Shown: positions 1 through 10,699 of the stretch, one piece after another
How the letters are laid out: the number at the start of each line of letters is the position of its first letter
Position numbering within the stretch: position 1 is the stretch's first letter
Assembly (NCBI GenBank): GCA_034440575.1
Contig: JAOTOL010001620.1
Span: 2,060,501 to 2,124,500, forward strand
Reading direction: 5' to 3'
DNA length: 64,000 nt
From: Imbricaverruca yamaguchii
Taxonomy: Eukaryota; Arthropoda; Thecostraca; Neoverrucidae
Notes under the pieces: generated by a model
What the model was told of the DNA's origin: nothing
The model's database searches: none
Seen by the model: only the letters and a program-made list of their open reading frames with translations
Translations under genes and position numbers: made by a program

Positions 1-650
1 CCATGCACCAGTCCACTGGAAGTTCAGTTCACGTGGGAACAAGCCCCCAGTAGAAGCTTGTTTCGACCTTGTTGTGCAGAGTTGCGACTTTCTGAATCGG
101 CGTCCGTGAAACGTGACTGCATTCAAATGCATTAGTTCGTCTAATGTTTGTAAAACTCATTGGCAACATTTTCCTGGAAACGTTATGCTAATGCTATGCT
201 GCTACTACTTTTTGCATACTGCTTTCTGACTTCGTCCTTTTTATCTGCAATATTGGTGATTTTTAGGCACAATTGGCTTTGACGTCTTGGTTTCATATCT
301 TCCAATCTATGTGGAATTAATTCCAACATATTTTCCTACACAAACCCAATATGGAAGGAGCGAAAACTTCCATGCGAGTATGGCTGCTCCGAAATTGTGT
401 CATATTCAGTTGATAGAATTTCGCCTTCTAAGGGAGGATTGCTAAATGGACGAAAAGACGTGAGAAAAAGTACATTGGATGTCTGTGCATACAAGCACTT
501 CGTCAACATAAAATACGGCGATATAATGAATGTTTTGTCCGCATATCCGATGTAATCCTGCTACTTCTTTACAATGCACCTCAAACGGGCAGACGTCCAC
601 AGGATTACTCCTAAACGTTTTGATAGTGTATGTTCACCGATAAAAGGCTC
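1..650. other. No recognisable gene
   Basis: AT-leaning intergenic or intronic sequence. I see no convincing exon, transposon terminus or tandem repeat before the SINE that starts near 651. Confidence 0.5.
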
Positions 651-830
651 GGCGGTGCGTGGATGGCCGGGTGGTTAAGGTGTTGAGCTCTAGGTACCAA
701 AGGTTCCGTGTTCAACACTCGCACCATTCAGGACATTTCCAAATCCAGTGGCCCACCAGCGAACCAGTGTGGGCGGCGCCATTAGCCGTGATGATGCATA
801 AAGGTTTAATTTTGCTCAATAAAAAACACA
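651..830 (+). mobile_element. tRNA-derived SINE, family A
   Basis: The head reads GATGGCCGGGTGGTTAAGG and is followed by the B-box-like GTGTTCAACAC, which matches a Leu/Ser-type tRNA with a long variable arm. The tail contains TGCATAAAGG and an A-rich end. Four other copies in the window share this head and body (6598-6780, 41424-41605, 42140-42315 and 58830-59003). This copy is the most diverged, for example TTCAACAC where others have GTTCGACAC. It is a non-coding Pol III-type retroposon, so any peptide read from it has no meaning. Confidence 0.8.
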
Positions 831-1010
831 GGTGTCTGATCTGAAGTTTCGTGTCGGGATCGGACCGCGGCTTCACGACGCACTCAGCAGCTGAGCCCAT
901 GCGGCGGCGCCTGCCTCTCACCACGGTAGGAGGGGCAGGCATCGCTGGGAATCGAACCCCGTACCTCTGGCGCGTCAGACGCTCAGCTTAACCACTGAGC
1001 TACCGACGAC
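831..1010 (-). mobile_element. tRNA-derived SINE, family C
   Basis: On the minus strand the head reads GTAGCTCAGTGGTTAAGC (A box), with GGGGTTCGATTCCC (B box) about 30 nt later. A GC-rich body containing CGCCGCCGCATGGGCTC follows. The acceptor ends pair poorly and the body continues past the tRNA region, so this is a SINE and not a functional tRNA gene. It abuts the family A SINE tail to tail. It is the only copy of this family I found here. Confidence 0.65.
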
Positions 1011-2149
1011 GAAGTCTCGCGCCTGAAGTGAAGTGGATAACTCTGCATTATCCTCCCCCTACAGCTTAAGCCATTCACATGTAAACCCACTGTTTAGGAC
1101 AGCCAGCTCCAAGTTTCTGTGAGGTAACTGAACCCACTTGATAAATGTCTGACGAAAACTAAAACAACGGAAAACTTGAAAGAGAGAACTATGTTGCATG
1201 ATATTGAAAGCTGCCTGAACGTTCAGTGCAATTATAATACCAATCATATTATCTTGGCGTGTTTAGTCCATCGTGCCATTGATAATCTACAAGTTGTTAT
1301 TGGTTAATTGGACAAGTAAAATACAGATTATAATGTTACACCAACGTTTCGAACATATCATCTTGTGCCATTATAATCTGTATTTTAATCCACAAGTTGC
1401 CACGGATGTTTGTCCTTGTAATGAAGTCAACCTGGTCAGGATGTATTATTGCATTCATGGCAGTGTTCAATTCCTTATCGAACACTATGGTGATTATTTC
1501 AGAAACGACATCCAGCATCGAACATTTTTGTGCTCGATGTCGTTACTCACGCCGCTTATTTCAAAACTGTTTTTGATCCCGATCTTTTGGAATAAGCGTC
1601 AGAACATGCCTACGTTGTGAATACAAAGTTTCCCGTTCTCAAATGCATCGTTGATACTCGTATACATCATCACTTCACCAATTTTATCTGAAAATAGCCT
1701 AATGTACTCGTTATCAAAATATGGCACAAGGGCGACTTATTGCAACTCATTGTGTTTATCTCTAGCAGCCTTGCATTGCATAGCAGCCGCGTATGCAGAT
1801 TTGCAAAGTGCATTTTGCAGATTTGGAGCATTCCCTTTCTCCCAGAATTAGATCTTGTTCGCTGTGCTCTACAAGATGTACGGCCCTCCCACAATTATGT
1901 CCATGCAGATAACAACGATTTGGTCCGCCTTTCGCCCTACTCCAGCCAGTTTACATATTGTCCAGATCATTGCACGTTGCATAGCATGGGACTCGGTTAT
2001 AGGTCCACCTTCTCCCTGTCAACTCGGCGAACAGCCCCAATGTGGGGATAAGAAACAGGGTGTTTAAGTTTGCTGACGTCATAAACTGACGTGACTGTGT
2101 AAAAATTGTTATAATTATAGCTAGACTTAGAGCATGTAGAAAGTAGACT
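1011..2149. other. No recognisable gene
   Basis: AT-rich non-coding sequence. The open frames are short and lack any motif I recognise. A short self-similar stretch near 1320-1385 (ATACAGATTATAATG against TTATAATCTGTATTTT) forms an imperfect inverted repeat. Confidence 0.4.
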
Positions 2150-2880
2150 GATAAATAGCAGATATCTTTCAACAACGGGAAGTGTAAGTTGATACCTCTG
2201 AGGTCTGAAGATAAGACAATTATATGCAATGAGGAGTAGTGCACTGGATGCTATTGAAGAGGAAACATATTTAAGCGTGTTAGTTTCAAAGGACCTTAAA
2301 GTAGAAAAACCAACGTAACCCATTTAGGAATATGGCAGTTCGAATAATAGGATCGTCACTAGGAGATGTAAATGTAAAATCAGGGAAGCTATGAACAACT
2401 GTACATTGCCTATGTACGATCCGACTTCTCTTGGCATATTGCACACAGAATGGAGCCTTTCCCTAGATAAGGATGTAGGTATGTAAGAAAGAGCCCAGCG
2501 CGAATCTACTAAGGTTATCAGTGGGCTGGGAAATTTTAGAATATGAGGAGACGCGTATGGCATTAGATATACACTCACTCAAGTATGAAAGATTAAGGAG
2601 TGGTATGTTTACGATGCTTAATGGTTAAATGTATTAATGGTTAGAAAATGGTTAAATAACACCAATTTGAATGACGTTCTCCTAGTTAGTGAATGACAAA
2701 GGGAGCACCAACTCAGGATTAGACAAGTCAATGTGTGGACTGTTAACGTCAACAAGTTTTCGCTCCGAGTAGCTCAATGCAATAAGTTGCCTGGCAATGT
2801 GGTGATGAGCCCCTCATTACACGTATCTAAACACAGGGTAAATCATTCTACTGTTCAACAATCTCAGTTTTAGTTTTAAG
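2150..2880 (+). pseudogene. Decayed non-LTR reverse transcriptase tail (CR1/L2-like)
   Basis: Translated fragments in changing frames match the C-terminal half of CR1/L2-type reverse transcriptases. AIEEETYLSVLVSKDLK (about 2248-2300) corresponds to the usual EEEKDLGVxISKDLK motif. TKVISGLGNF (about 2508-2540) and LKYERLRSGM (about 2580-2612) correspond to the KVISGLxxLxYEERLxxLxxxSLxYRRLRGDM block. FSLRVAQCNKLPGNVV (about 2759-2805) corresponds to FFSxRVVxxWNxLPxxVV. Stops and frameshifts are frequent, so it is an old dead copy. The catalytic palm is missing, as in a 5'-truncated insertion. It belongs to the same broad class as the element at 35-38.3 kb but is much more diverged. Confidence 0.65.
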
Positions 2881-2989
2881 TCGTGCATTCGGGAAACATG
2901 AATGGGGTGGATGGGGGTATAATTGATGCTAGTAGGTGTTTCATACCATGCATATAAATGGACGGATCTGATAGCAACAGGCGCACTTG

Positions 2990-3560
2990 ACCAGTGTATT
3001 AAGAGCCGGACTTTGGTGCCGAGGAGATTGGCAATGCTAGCACAATGGGGCGGATAGCTTTTTACACACTATCTGCTTGAGTACTGCTTGAGTCCACATT
3101 GTGTTCGATTACTGCAGCATTATCTGGGCAGTGGCAGCCAAAGTTCATATGCATAGAGTTGAGATAGTACAACACAAATTCTTCATGTGGCTGAATGCAC
3201 ACCCTCCCTCACAAGCTGCCTTCCACTCGCTGTCGCACTCGAACTTGCTGCACTATTTAAAATGAACACGTTAAAGGCACGCAGGGTGCAACATTCCCAC
3301 ATGCGTGCTGCAACATCGCTACAGATATGAATTCGAGTACATCATACGCAATGTGTACTATGGTAGGATTGATGACATTCTTGCTAATTTCATCATCATT
3401 GTCCACGATGGTGCATGTGCATGACGAATGTCATGCTGGGTAGGTGGCCAGTGGCAAAATCAGGACGAGTATACTGTACGATCTGGCCATCAATGCTTTA
3501 CATAGTACGTCGGATGGAATAGCCTCTACTGGGATACCTCGGTATCACTGACTATGTCAC
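2990..3560 (+). pseudogene. Second decayed non-LTR RT C-terminal fragment
   Basis: From 3107 the frame reads DYCSIIWAV, then HRVEIVQHKFFMWL. This resembles the LEYCSxVWSPxxxxxxxxIExVQRKFLRWL region that follows the reverse-transcriptase palm in jockey/CR1-type elements. The following 300 nt keep weak similarity to the C-terminal tail with stops. The orientation is the same as the fragment at 2150-2880, but the sequence type differs, so they are probably two independent insertions and not one element. Confidence 0.45.
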
Positions 3561-3849
3561 GGGCGCTGCATGATTCTGCAGTGGATGCGCCCCTCAGTTC
3601 CAATAACTAACCAACTCTGCGGTGGTGCGAATCCTTCGCCACCTGTCCCTCTTCCACGTGTCCTATGTGCGCGTGTACACTGTGAGGGATGGCCATTGTT
3701 AGGATGCGTCGAGCGGAAAACGAATATCATGGAACGTGACCGGGTGCTGAATTTTTCCGTTCGCACTTCCTGAATGCTCCGGAGAAGCGTGACGAAACAT
3801 GCGCCTGCTCTCCGGTAATACTGATACGTACATGTTTCAGTGAACTGAA

Positions 3850-4500
3850 GCCAGTGGCGTAACAAGAGGGCGAAGGTGGCTGCCGACCCCTCGCCACTGG
3901 GGAGTCCGAGGTGGCCCGCAAGGGCCCCTGGGCCGACGTGAAAAACCCATGAGCCGACGAAAGGGGCCCGTGTCGATGAAGAGGGCCCCGAGTCAAGGAG
4001 AGTGCCATCGGGAAGATGTTGAGGTTCCTGGGCTGCGCAAGCGTGGAGGGCTTCCAGGTTGACGGAGAGGTCCGACTCGTTGGAACCCAGGGCTCCCGGG
4101 CTGATGGAGAGGCCCCCGAGCCGATGTGGGCTAAGCCGAAGAAAGGGCCACTGGCCTGACGACCGGACCAAACTTTTGAAACGGGGTCTGGCCTGCCGGA
4201 AAAGGCACTGGATCATCACAGATAGCCCCTCAGGCAGCAGATGGGGAACTAGATGCCGGAAAGGGGAGAGGAGAGGGCTTCGAGCCCTCAGAAAGCGCCC
4301 TCGGGCCGATGAATGGTGCCCAAATCGTACAATTGACCCTGGCCTGATGGAGGGACTCAAGCTGTTGAAAGAGTGTCTCAAGCTTGACAGTGAAAGTCCT
4401 GGATCGCCAAGGAGGGGCCCAGCACCGACTAAGGGGACCCTGGCCACTGGAGAACCTTGAAGCGTCGAAGAGGGCCCAGAGCCGGCATGAAGGTCATCTG
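3850..4500. repeat. Degenerate GC-rich minisatellite (~20-24 bp)
   Basis: Imperfect repeats of a unit like GGGCTGATGGAGAGGCCCC recur throughout, with variants such as GAGCCGACGAAAGGGGCCC, GTCGATGAAGAGGGCCC and GGCCTGATGGAGGGACTC. The open frames on both strands here (including one of 323 residues) come from the GC bias and repeat structure and show no domain. A similar degenerate array occurs at 34180-34510. Confidence 0.55.
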
Positions 4501-4555
4501 GGCTGACGGTTCTCCAACATGTGAACAACTTGGTGGCAAGTCATGCCCGCCAATC

Positions 4556-4760
4556 ACGGTAGGCAAGTGACTATCCCCCATCCTCCCCCTAATGTTGACT
4601 ATGCCCACCTTCTCTGACACAATGCCAACTTCTAACATGGAACCCTGTATGCAGTGTGCTCCCCTAATCTATTTGGGCTTACCCATTGCCTTCATTTATT
4701 GTGCCCTCCCCTGCAATATTTTGTTCTCAGAAATCAACGCCCGTGTAACCATGGTGGGCA
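4556..4760. repeat. Dispersed repeat, shared with 46415-46567
   Basis: Both places contain CCCTCC-rich DNA, then TTGCCTTCATKTATTG, then GCCCTCCCCT, then an A/T run, and end with AACRCCCGYGT followed by a CACCAT-like stretch. The shared order over about 150 bp shows they are copies of one interspersed element, probably a non-autonomous DNA transposon. I could not define its termini. Confidence 0.45.
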
Positions 4761-5136
4761 GAATACACTGTAAAGTGTCGATATTTCGTTCCCAATGCTT
4801 GTAAAATAGGTTGGAGTTGATCGGCTTCCCCGAGGAGAACAATCAGACACGTACTTGATAATACACTAACATGGTCGTCGTTAGGCAGTTAAAATGCAAA
4901 TATATCTTTTTTATTGGAAATGGAGTGGTTAGTGTCTTGAAAATAGTGATATTAAGCTAATGAACACGTAAAGGAACTCTCGAGTGTTGTGCGATTCGAC
5001 TCAAGTTACTGCCACGTAAATGTAGTGGTCAGGGGGAAACATCCAAACCACTGCCTGTCATGCTCCCAAGCACTGGAATGCTCCATAAATCCGATTGACA
5101 CTGGCCAGAATGACTTCGGCAACACCGTCGTCTCAC

Positions 5137-5239
5137 CCTTAAGGTCATCCTGTTGCACCCGCTGCAGGAAGCGCTGCCGCAGCACGTCCGCGTCCTCGTC
5201 GGACACGTCATCGACAGAGTAGACGGTAGTTTCCGGCAT
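5137..5239 (-). CDS. Probable first coding exon, unknown protein
   Basis: On the minus strand an ATG at 5239 (context ACAATGC, A at -3) opens MPETTVYSVDDVSDEDADV, then LRQRFLQRVQQDDLK. It reaches a consensus splice donor, AAGG/GTGAGA, at 5137/5136, giving a 103-nt exon in phase 1. The acidic N-terminus followed by a Leu/Arg/Gln-rich, probably helical segment looks like real coding sequence, and GC-rich promoter-like DNA lies directly upstream. I do not recognise the family. Reading through the donor gives a longer frame without conserved features. The next exon would lie at lower coordinates, and I could not find one among the repeats, so it may be beyond the window edge. Confidence 0.45.
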
Positions 5240-5450
5240 TGTTGTACGGCATTGGCTGCCAGCGCAACCCAGCCCCACCGCACCAACACCGGCGCCCTAC
5301 CGCCCACAACGCCGACGAGCAGGCTGCCGCCGCTTACACTGCGGCAGTTCTCGACCGCGCGGGGCACAGTGACCGTCACCATGGCGACCGGGCAGGCCGT
5401 ACGCTGATTGGCTGATCGTGTGGGGCACTCTCCATTGGAGTTTATCATAG
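5240..5450 (-). promoter_or_regulatory. Candidate CpG-rich promoter of the 5137-5239 exon
   Basis: CpG-dense sequence immediately upstream (minus sense) of the predicted start codon. It carries the CCAAT element AGCCAATCAGCG at about 5402-5413 on the minus strand. I see no TATA box at the expected distance, which would fit a CpG-type promoter. The function is inferred from position and composition only. Confidence 0.35.
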
Positions 5451-5459
5451 GTCGGAAAT

Positions 5460-6230
5460 TCGTGGCATTTGTGGGTGGCAGTTAATGGAGGTCCGCCCAT
5501 TGAAGTACTTCAGGTAGTCTCATCTGAACAGAGCTGGAAAGTAATTTTAGGTGTTGTTTTCGCACAAAATGATGCTTTAATCCACCGGAAAATATAAAAA
5601 GTACACAAGCTGGACGTGCCCATATTAGCAACGCATTCGCATTGTCGTTTAGCATCCTATTCGCATTCTCTCCGATTTCGTTCATTTTCTTCGGGATATG
5701 ATCTTTGCTGCTTCGCAAAAGTAAGTCAAACAACAATTATTCAGTAGGACGAGCAGTTCGATCTCCAGAGGTCAACAAAGGACATTCGGATCAAAAACAC
5801 AGCACCTCATAAATCTAGGAGTTTCACTTGGCCGAACGATTCCAACGCCTAGATGTCCGCTGTCCATCAAAGATGCAGCACGTCAAATTATGTGACCTTC
5901 AATGTCACAGTTTGACCTCAGGCCACCAAAGTTGGTTTTATTCATGCACTATATCTATTTACGGGGTACCGAATAAAATCATGGTGACACATTGGAAATA
6001 CCTGATTTTTACAGGTGCTAGTCTGCATATCACGTATATAAAGCCCATCGATAAAAATCACCAATTTTGGTCACGGATTGATCACCGTTCGCCAAAAAGG
6101 CCCAGAAATTGCAAAGTATACCAAATTCATGTGTAACCGATAATTTCCGGCAAATTTTACTTGGCACCACGCAATAACACCTAAAAATTGGGTATGGCTC
6201 ATGGATGCAGCCAGGCGCGCACCCAGGATT
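5460..6230. other. No recognisable gene
   Basis: AT-rich, unremarkable sequence. No domain-bearing frame, tandem array or transposon end recognised. Confidence 0.4.
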
Positions 6231-6234
6231 TTTC

Positions 6235-6500
6235 CATCGGGGGGCCCGGACCGAAAAGGGCACTTAGCCGACTCCAAAAGGGCACTTGACCGGCTCCAAA
6301 AGGGCACTTTGCGGCCCGGGGCACACTGAAAGGTTTGTTGTTGACCGGGGGAGGGGCGTGCAAAATAATTGCCCAAAAGGGCAGTTTTGGGCCCAAAGGG
6401 CACCTTTGACACAGGCGGGGCACATAAGGCAGGTGATGTTTTAGCTAAATTTGGGAAATTCCAGCCAAGAGGGCACTTTTCGGTCAAAAGGGCTGCCGGA
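6235..6500. repeat. Short-motif repeat block, AAAAGGGCACTT
   Basis: The motif AAAAGGGCACTT or close variants occurs about seven times (for example 6256, 6278, 6299, 6394 and 6470), some in CCAAAAGGGCAC form. The block begins with GGCGCGCACCCAGGATTTTT, a sequence type common at ends of hAT-like non-autonomous elements. I did not find a matching opposite terminus, so I list it as a repeat only. Confidence 0.35.
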
Positions 6501-6597
6501 TGCGTGCTGCTGGCTGTCCGCCAAGGGCCTGGCTGCTGGAGTACCAGCGCAGCGAACCTCGCCTTTGATCGCGCGTGATCATAGGGCTTGTTCGTTT

Positions 6598-6780
6598 GTT
6601 TATTTGTTTATTGGGTGGTTCACGACGCACTTTATGCACTTACACAGCTAATGGCGCCGCTCACACCGTTTCGCCGGTTGGCCGCGGGATTGGGTAATGT
6701 CCTGAGCGGCGCTAGTGTCGAACCCGGGTCCTTTGGTACCCAAAGCCCGACACCTTAACCACTCTGCCATCCCTGCCCCA
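6598..6780 (-). mobile_element. tRNA-derived SINE, family A
   Basis: Minus-strand copy with head GGGCAGGGATGGCAGAGTGG, box B GGGTTCGACACTAG, and a 3' end containing CATAAAGTGCGTCGTGAACCACCC followed by a short AATAAACA repeat. It is well preserved compared with the 651-830 copy. Confidence 0.85.
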
Positions 6781-6890
6781 AGCGCAGGGCTTGACGTCGA
6801 GACCGGAGTCAGTACCTTCTCGTGGCGGGGCGTGTCCCGAGTGACGCGTGTGCTTTCAGCGAACGTTGGAACGTTGTTGGTGGCGGTGGT

Positions 6891-7042
6891 TGTTGTTTTT
6901 TACGACACGTCGAACGTTGAGCCATGTAGCGTCGCCAATCTCACACGCCGACTGGTCACGGGCGAAGAGTAGCGATAGGTGAGACTCGAACCCACAATCT
7001 TTCGATTGTGAGACAGGTAACTTACCCCAGACTATTCGTCCC
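6891..7042 (-). mobile_element. tRNA-derived SINE, family B
   Basis: On the minus strand it starts GGGACGAATAGTCTGGGGTA and carries the B-box-like GTGGGTTCGAGTCTCACC. It continues with GCTACTCTTCGCCCGTGACC and ends near CGTGTCGTAAAA. Copies at 16311-16461, 45711-45872 and 51743-51908 share head, body and tail. It lies about 110 bp from the family A copy at 6598-6780. Confidence 0.85.
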
Positions 7043-7224
7043 CTGGAACGTTGTCTGAACGTGTAACAGCGAACGCTGGAGAGAGCCCACGGCAAGACCA
7101 CTCGGCGCATCCCCCTGACGCTTGTTGCCCGTGTTGAGCTCCGCCAGCACGCCGCTGAGCGCACCCATGCCGCTCCTGGGACCCGATGCCTGTCCGCTGA
7201 GCACGCCCGTGCCGCGAGCAGACT

Positions 7225-7560
7225 TGTGCTCGACTCGAGATGAATCAAGAATCGACTCATGAATCAACCATTTTTGTATGAGTCGCGAGTTGAATCGACC
7301 GTTTTCCCCCAAATGTATCTTGAGTCATGAGTTGAGTCACATCTTTTTAAAAATATGGGTTGAATCATGAGTCAATCATTCAAAAATAGTGTGTGGGCAG
7401 TGCACACTGAATCATATGGCTCATGAGTCTGATACCACTGAGTGGGATCTGAATCGATTCAAATTTATGTCAGTCTGTGTGAGTCACGAGTTGAATCAGA
7501 TCTCAAGATCCATGAGTCACATGTGAGTCGACTCAAAACATTTGAGTCGAGCACAAGTCT
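7225..7560. repeat. Degenerate GAGTCA/GAATCA repeat field
   Basis: The heptamer TGAGTCA/TGAGTCR and its variant TGAATCA recur about twenty times in 330 bp, on both strands, often as ATGAGTC, CACGAGTTGAATCA or GAGTCGACTC. Spacing is irregular, so this is a decayed simple or low-order repeat and not a clean satellite. TGAGTCA is identical to the AP-1 consensus, but the density suggests repeat expansion and not a regulatory element. Confidence 0.5.
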
Positions 7561-8720
7561 GGCCGCGAAGGCCATCCGATGATCGGTGGCCGCGCTCCAG
7601 CCGGTCCAAACTGCAGTGCCGGCCCCTCTGATTAGCGGGGAACTGATGACCGCGCCGCATAGTCGGCGAGTGGCCGCGCGGGTGTCGAGAGGTCGACAGC
7701 TGCTGGCCCCGAACTGCAGCAGTTCGGACCAAGCTTCTGCGGACGGCGGGGGACCGTGCATCAGGGTGCAGTGTCAGGGCGAGCCTCAGCTTTCGCTGGC
7801 GTGTCCACATCTGAGACGGCAGAACTGGACACCGAAACATCGAAACACCGAAACGCCGAAACGTGTGCGACTCGGCGGCGGCGGGGAACGTGCCTCGGCG
7901 GAAGTGACTCTCCCAGACGCGTTACTGGAACTAAGAGACCCGGCGAGACGCACGGCTCTGCGAGACGCGTGACGGTCGAGTGACTCGGTGAGCCGCGTGA
8001 CAACGTGCCGACTGTGATTCGGCGTAAGAGATTCGCCGAAGCACGTGACAAACGACAGCGGAAGCGACTCTGCGTGTCACTTGGCTCGGCGAAGCAGTGG
8101 CGCCATGCTGTGCGGCGTGCGGCCCGGTGGCAGCTGGAGAGCAGCGCGTGCACGGCCGCGATCGTGGCGGGTCGGCGTACTCGGCGTACTTCCTGTCGGC
8201 GTACTCGGCCGTCAGCCAGAGCCACTCCCACCGGCGCATCGCGGCCGCGGCCGCCGAGCAGGCCGGCCGACTAACGCTGGAGGCGGCGTGCGCCGACCGG
8301 AGCCGATCCGGAGCGAGGCGGACGTGGTGGTGCTTGACGGCCAGCTGCGCGGCGTGCGCAGCATCTGTACGCGCCGTGACGCGCTATGGATCGCCGACGA
8401 GGTGCGGTTGCGGGCCTGGGCCACATCTAGTCTGGTATGCGACAGCGAGCACGTGCGGCACGACGTTCTGTTGCTGGGGGTGCCGCCCGTGTCGGCGTGC
8501 CAGGCCGACGACAGCGTAATGGCGTGCGTCCGGCCCGGCCTGGCCCGGCTCCACCTACGGCTCGAGGACGGGCGGCTGGCGGAGCGCGCCGGCCGGCTGC
8601 TGCGACGGCGGCTGCTGTTGCGGCCGGCTGCTTGGGCTGCTCTTGCTGCTGCTGCTGTGGCGGCCGGTTGCTGCCGCTGCGGCGGCTGGTTGCGCCGACA
8701 TCGTCGCCGGCACGGTGGCC
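7560..8720. other. CpG-rich block, promoter-like, no clear gene
   Basis: Strongly GC- and CpG-rich sequence with overlapping open frames on both strands, as expected from composition. It includes a small 9-bp tandem run (CGAAACACC type) near 7835-7862 and many GTGACNCGG-like motifs between 7900 and 8100. It may be a CpG island associated with an unseen gene. Confidence 0.4.
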
Positions 8721-8749
8721 GCCATGTAGGCTATGGTGGCGCCATCTGA
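8288..8749 (+). CDS. Possible coding exon, weak
   Basis: One plus-strand frame reads VVVLDGQLRGVRSICTRRD, then ALWIADEVRLRAW, DVLLLGVPPVSACQADDSV and LARLHLRLEDGR. It is less compositionally simple than the other frames here and has a plausible hydrophobic/charged alternation. It then runs into an Ala/Arg-rich low-complexity tail at 8600-8749. I recognise no family and see no strong splice sites. It could equally be an accident of the CpG island. Confidence 0.2.
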   Translation: MRRPEPIRSEADVVVLDGQLRGVRSICTRRDALWIADEVRLRAWATSSLVCDSEHVRHDVLLLGVPPVSACQADDSVMACVRPGLARLHLRLEDGRLAERAGRLLRRRLLLRPAAWAALAAAAVAAGCCRCGGWLRRHRRRHGGRHVGYGGAI

Positions 8750-8800
8750 ACTCGATCCCATGTAGGTTATGGTGGCGCCATCTGAACTCGATCGAGAGTC
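8722..8800 (+). repeat. Two-copy ~36-bp tandem duplication
   Basis: CATGTAGGCTATGGTGGCGC followed by CATCTGAACTCGAT is repeated once with a single change (GGTTATGG). A third partial GGTGGCGC follows at about 8803. Confidence 0.6.
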
Positions 8801-8809
8801 CTTAGGTGG

Positions 8810-9885
8810 CGCTAGTAGTTACCCCACCACGCTCGGTGTGCTACCCTAGTGGAAAGTCTTCCCTTTCGGAGAAGCGCCTGAGTGCCCTGAATTCTCTCGA
8901 GGCATCTTAGGCTCAACCAGCACTTGTGTTGCACAGGGATAGATTGTCCCCAGTATTTTTTAAGTTCAATATTGCGCCTATGGGCGGTAAATTGTGTTTA
9001 AAACTCCAATATTCTCGCACATCATTGAAGCGTGGCAGAGCTAGTAAACGAGTCAGTATGGAGAACTTGAACATATACGTAGGTACCCACCATCATCTTC
9101 ATTCTCCACACATCAAAGTGCGAAATTTCCAGTCAAGTGTAAGACACTTTCACACTTGCTCGACGAAAATTCGCCGCCCAGCCCTCGTCATTGCATATGG
9201 TCTGCTTATTAGGCGGAAACTAGTTGGGTGTCTACAGAAAACAGGATGCCCCTTAAGTCATAAATACTTGAGTAGGTATATATACTTCCAGTGAAATGAA
9301 ATGAGGAAGGCTCGGGCAAACTGGCCACCCAGAAGGAACCGTCATGCAATTAATATGGATTGCGAGACGATTTTTCTTCTTACGGTGATTTTTCTTGTTG
9401 TGTAGGTGAGTGGGGGTGGGGGAGTAAGCGCGTGCTTTCTGATGCGCTAGGAGGCTGTACTTCCGGAGTGACGTACAGTAGCTGGGAGGGGTGGGGGTCG
9501 GGGAAGAGACGCCTTTTGTGTATCTGTTTTGTGATGCTTTACAATATGCATGTGCCACATTGCTTGACATCTGCATTGATTCATTTCAGTTGACACAGCC
9601 TGATGTGCGTCATTCGATATCCGTAACGACACTTTTATTCCGTAAATTATTATCATCCTACAGAGAGCACGCCTGTTTCAGATTGCTTGCCCAGTTTGCT
9701 GACGGCGCCACCATCAAAGACTTTAATGCGGCAGTTCCATTACACCATTACCCGGCTTCACACGAAGCCGTGTCTGGAAAGCGAACGTTTTTCGCATGAG
9801 CTCATTTTCCTGACACAATTTCAGCGATTTTGTGTGACGCACGGAATGAGATCAAAACTCACGCACTTTTGCTGTTTAAGTGCCA
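8810..9885. other. No recognisable gene
   Basis: Mixed-composition sequence. The open frames show no motif I recognise, and I found no clear element termini. Confidence 0.4.
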
Positions 9886-9892
9886 TTTAACA

Positions 9893-10692
9893 CGTCTCGG
9901 GGGGAGTCTTCAACCGCCCCCTTTCAGGTTTTTCGCGGATAGCGGACGAATGGCGCGCGGCAGCGCGCCCAAATTTGGCATACCTTTTCCCACATCAATT
10001 TGACATGACGATTCAACATTTTTAGGTCAGGTCATCTAGGGTCAAGGTGTTAGTCACGGTCAAGTGAGGTCACCTCCATGAAGTTTAACTAGTCGTCACG
10101 CTTTAACGGATACATATATTTTAATGAAACCTTCAGCGTTTGCTTACCTTTACGGATGCAACAAAACGTACGAGTTGGATTTTTCATTTTTTTTTGTGTT
10201 TGACTACACGTAAATTTTTAGTATTTGCCAAAGTGTAGTTAAAATACAGGATACTGGCTAAAGTAAGCATTTTTATTAGGGCAAGTTGATTTCTAACAAC
10301 GTTTCTCGGTCTGTTCTACCCATTGGAAAAGGAAAATTAAAGAAAACTTCAAAACTTAAAATTTTAAAATTTTAAAGATAAAAATTTTATTTTGGGGGCC
10401 AATAAAAATGATAGCCCTAGTCGATTTCGCTGTCCTTTTCTCATTCCAAATGAGTTTTGTTTTTTTCATAAATCCCCCAAAATGAACTCCCCAGAGTCAA
10501 AAACATAATGTAAGTCGTGAAAAGTCGTGAAAATCTAGCCCCCCTGGTGACTTTTGGGGAATTTTTTTTCAGGGTGGACCCGGACCCTACTCGTTGAGCG
10601 CTTTCCGATGACACCTCTTTCGTTTTCGTGCGATGCTGAGCTTGGATTTTAGAGGGGGGTCTTCAACCGGGCCCCCCCCCCCCCGAGACGGG
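9893..10692. mobile_element. Non-autonomous DNA element, CGTCTCGGGG ends
   Basis: The left end reads CGTCTCGGGGGG and then AGTCTTCAACCG. The right end, read inwards, is CGTCTCGGGGGG after a C/G run, so the ends form a short inverted repeat. A TTAA precedes the left end (9887-9890), but I could not find a matching TTAA at the right. The interior holds several GGTCA motifs and a long AT-rich segment and no coding capacity. A terminal fragment of the same family lies at 21626-21680 on the opposite strand. Confidence 0.45.
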
Positions 10693-10699
10693 GTGGGAG

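Noticed and set aside
938..1010. tRNA gene on the minus strand
   Set aside because: A and B boxes are present, but acceptor ends do not pair and the sequence continues into a SINE body.
3557..4528. 323-residue minus-strand ORF
   Set aside because: It covers a degenerate GC-rich minisatellite. Composition explains the open frame, and there is no start context, splice logic or motif.
7225..7560. Cluster of AP-1 sites as an enhancer
   Set aside because: The motif density and its drifting variants indicate a simple-repeat origin; there is no associated promoter evidence.
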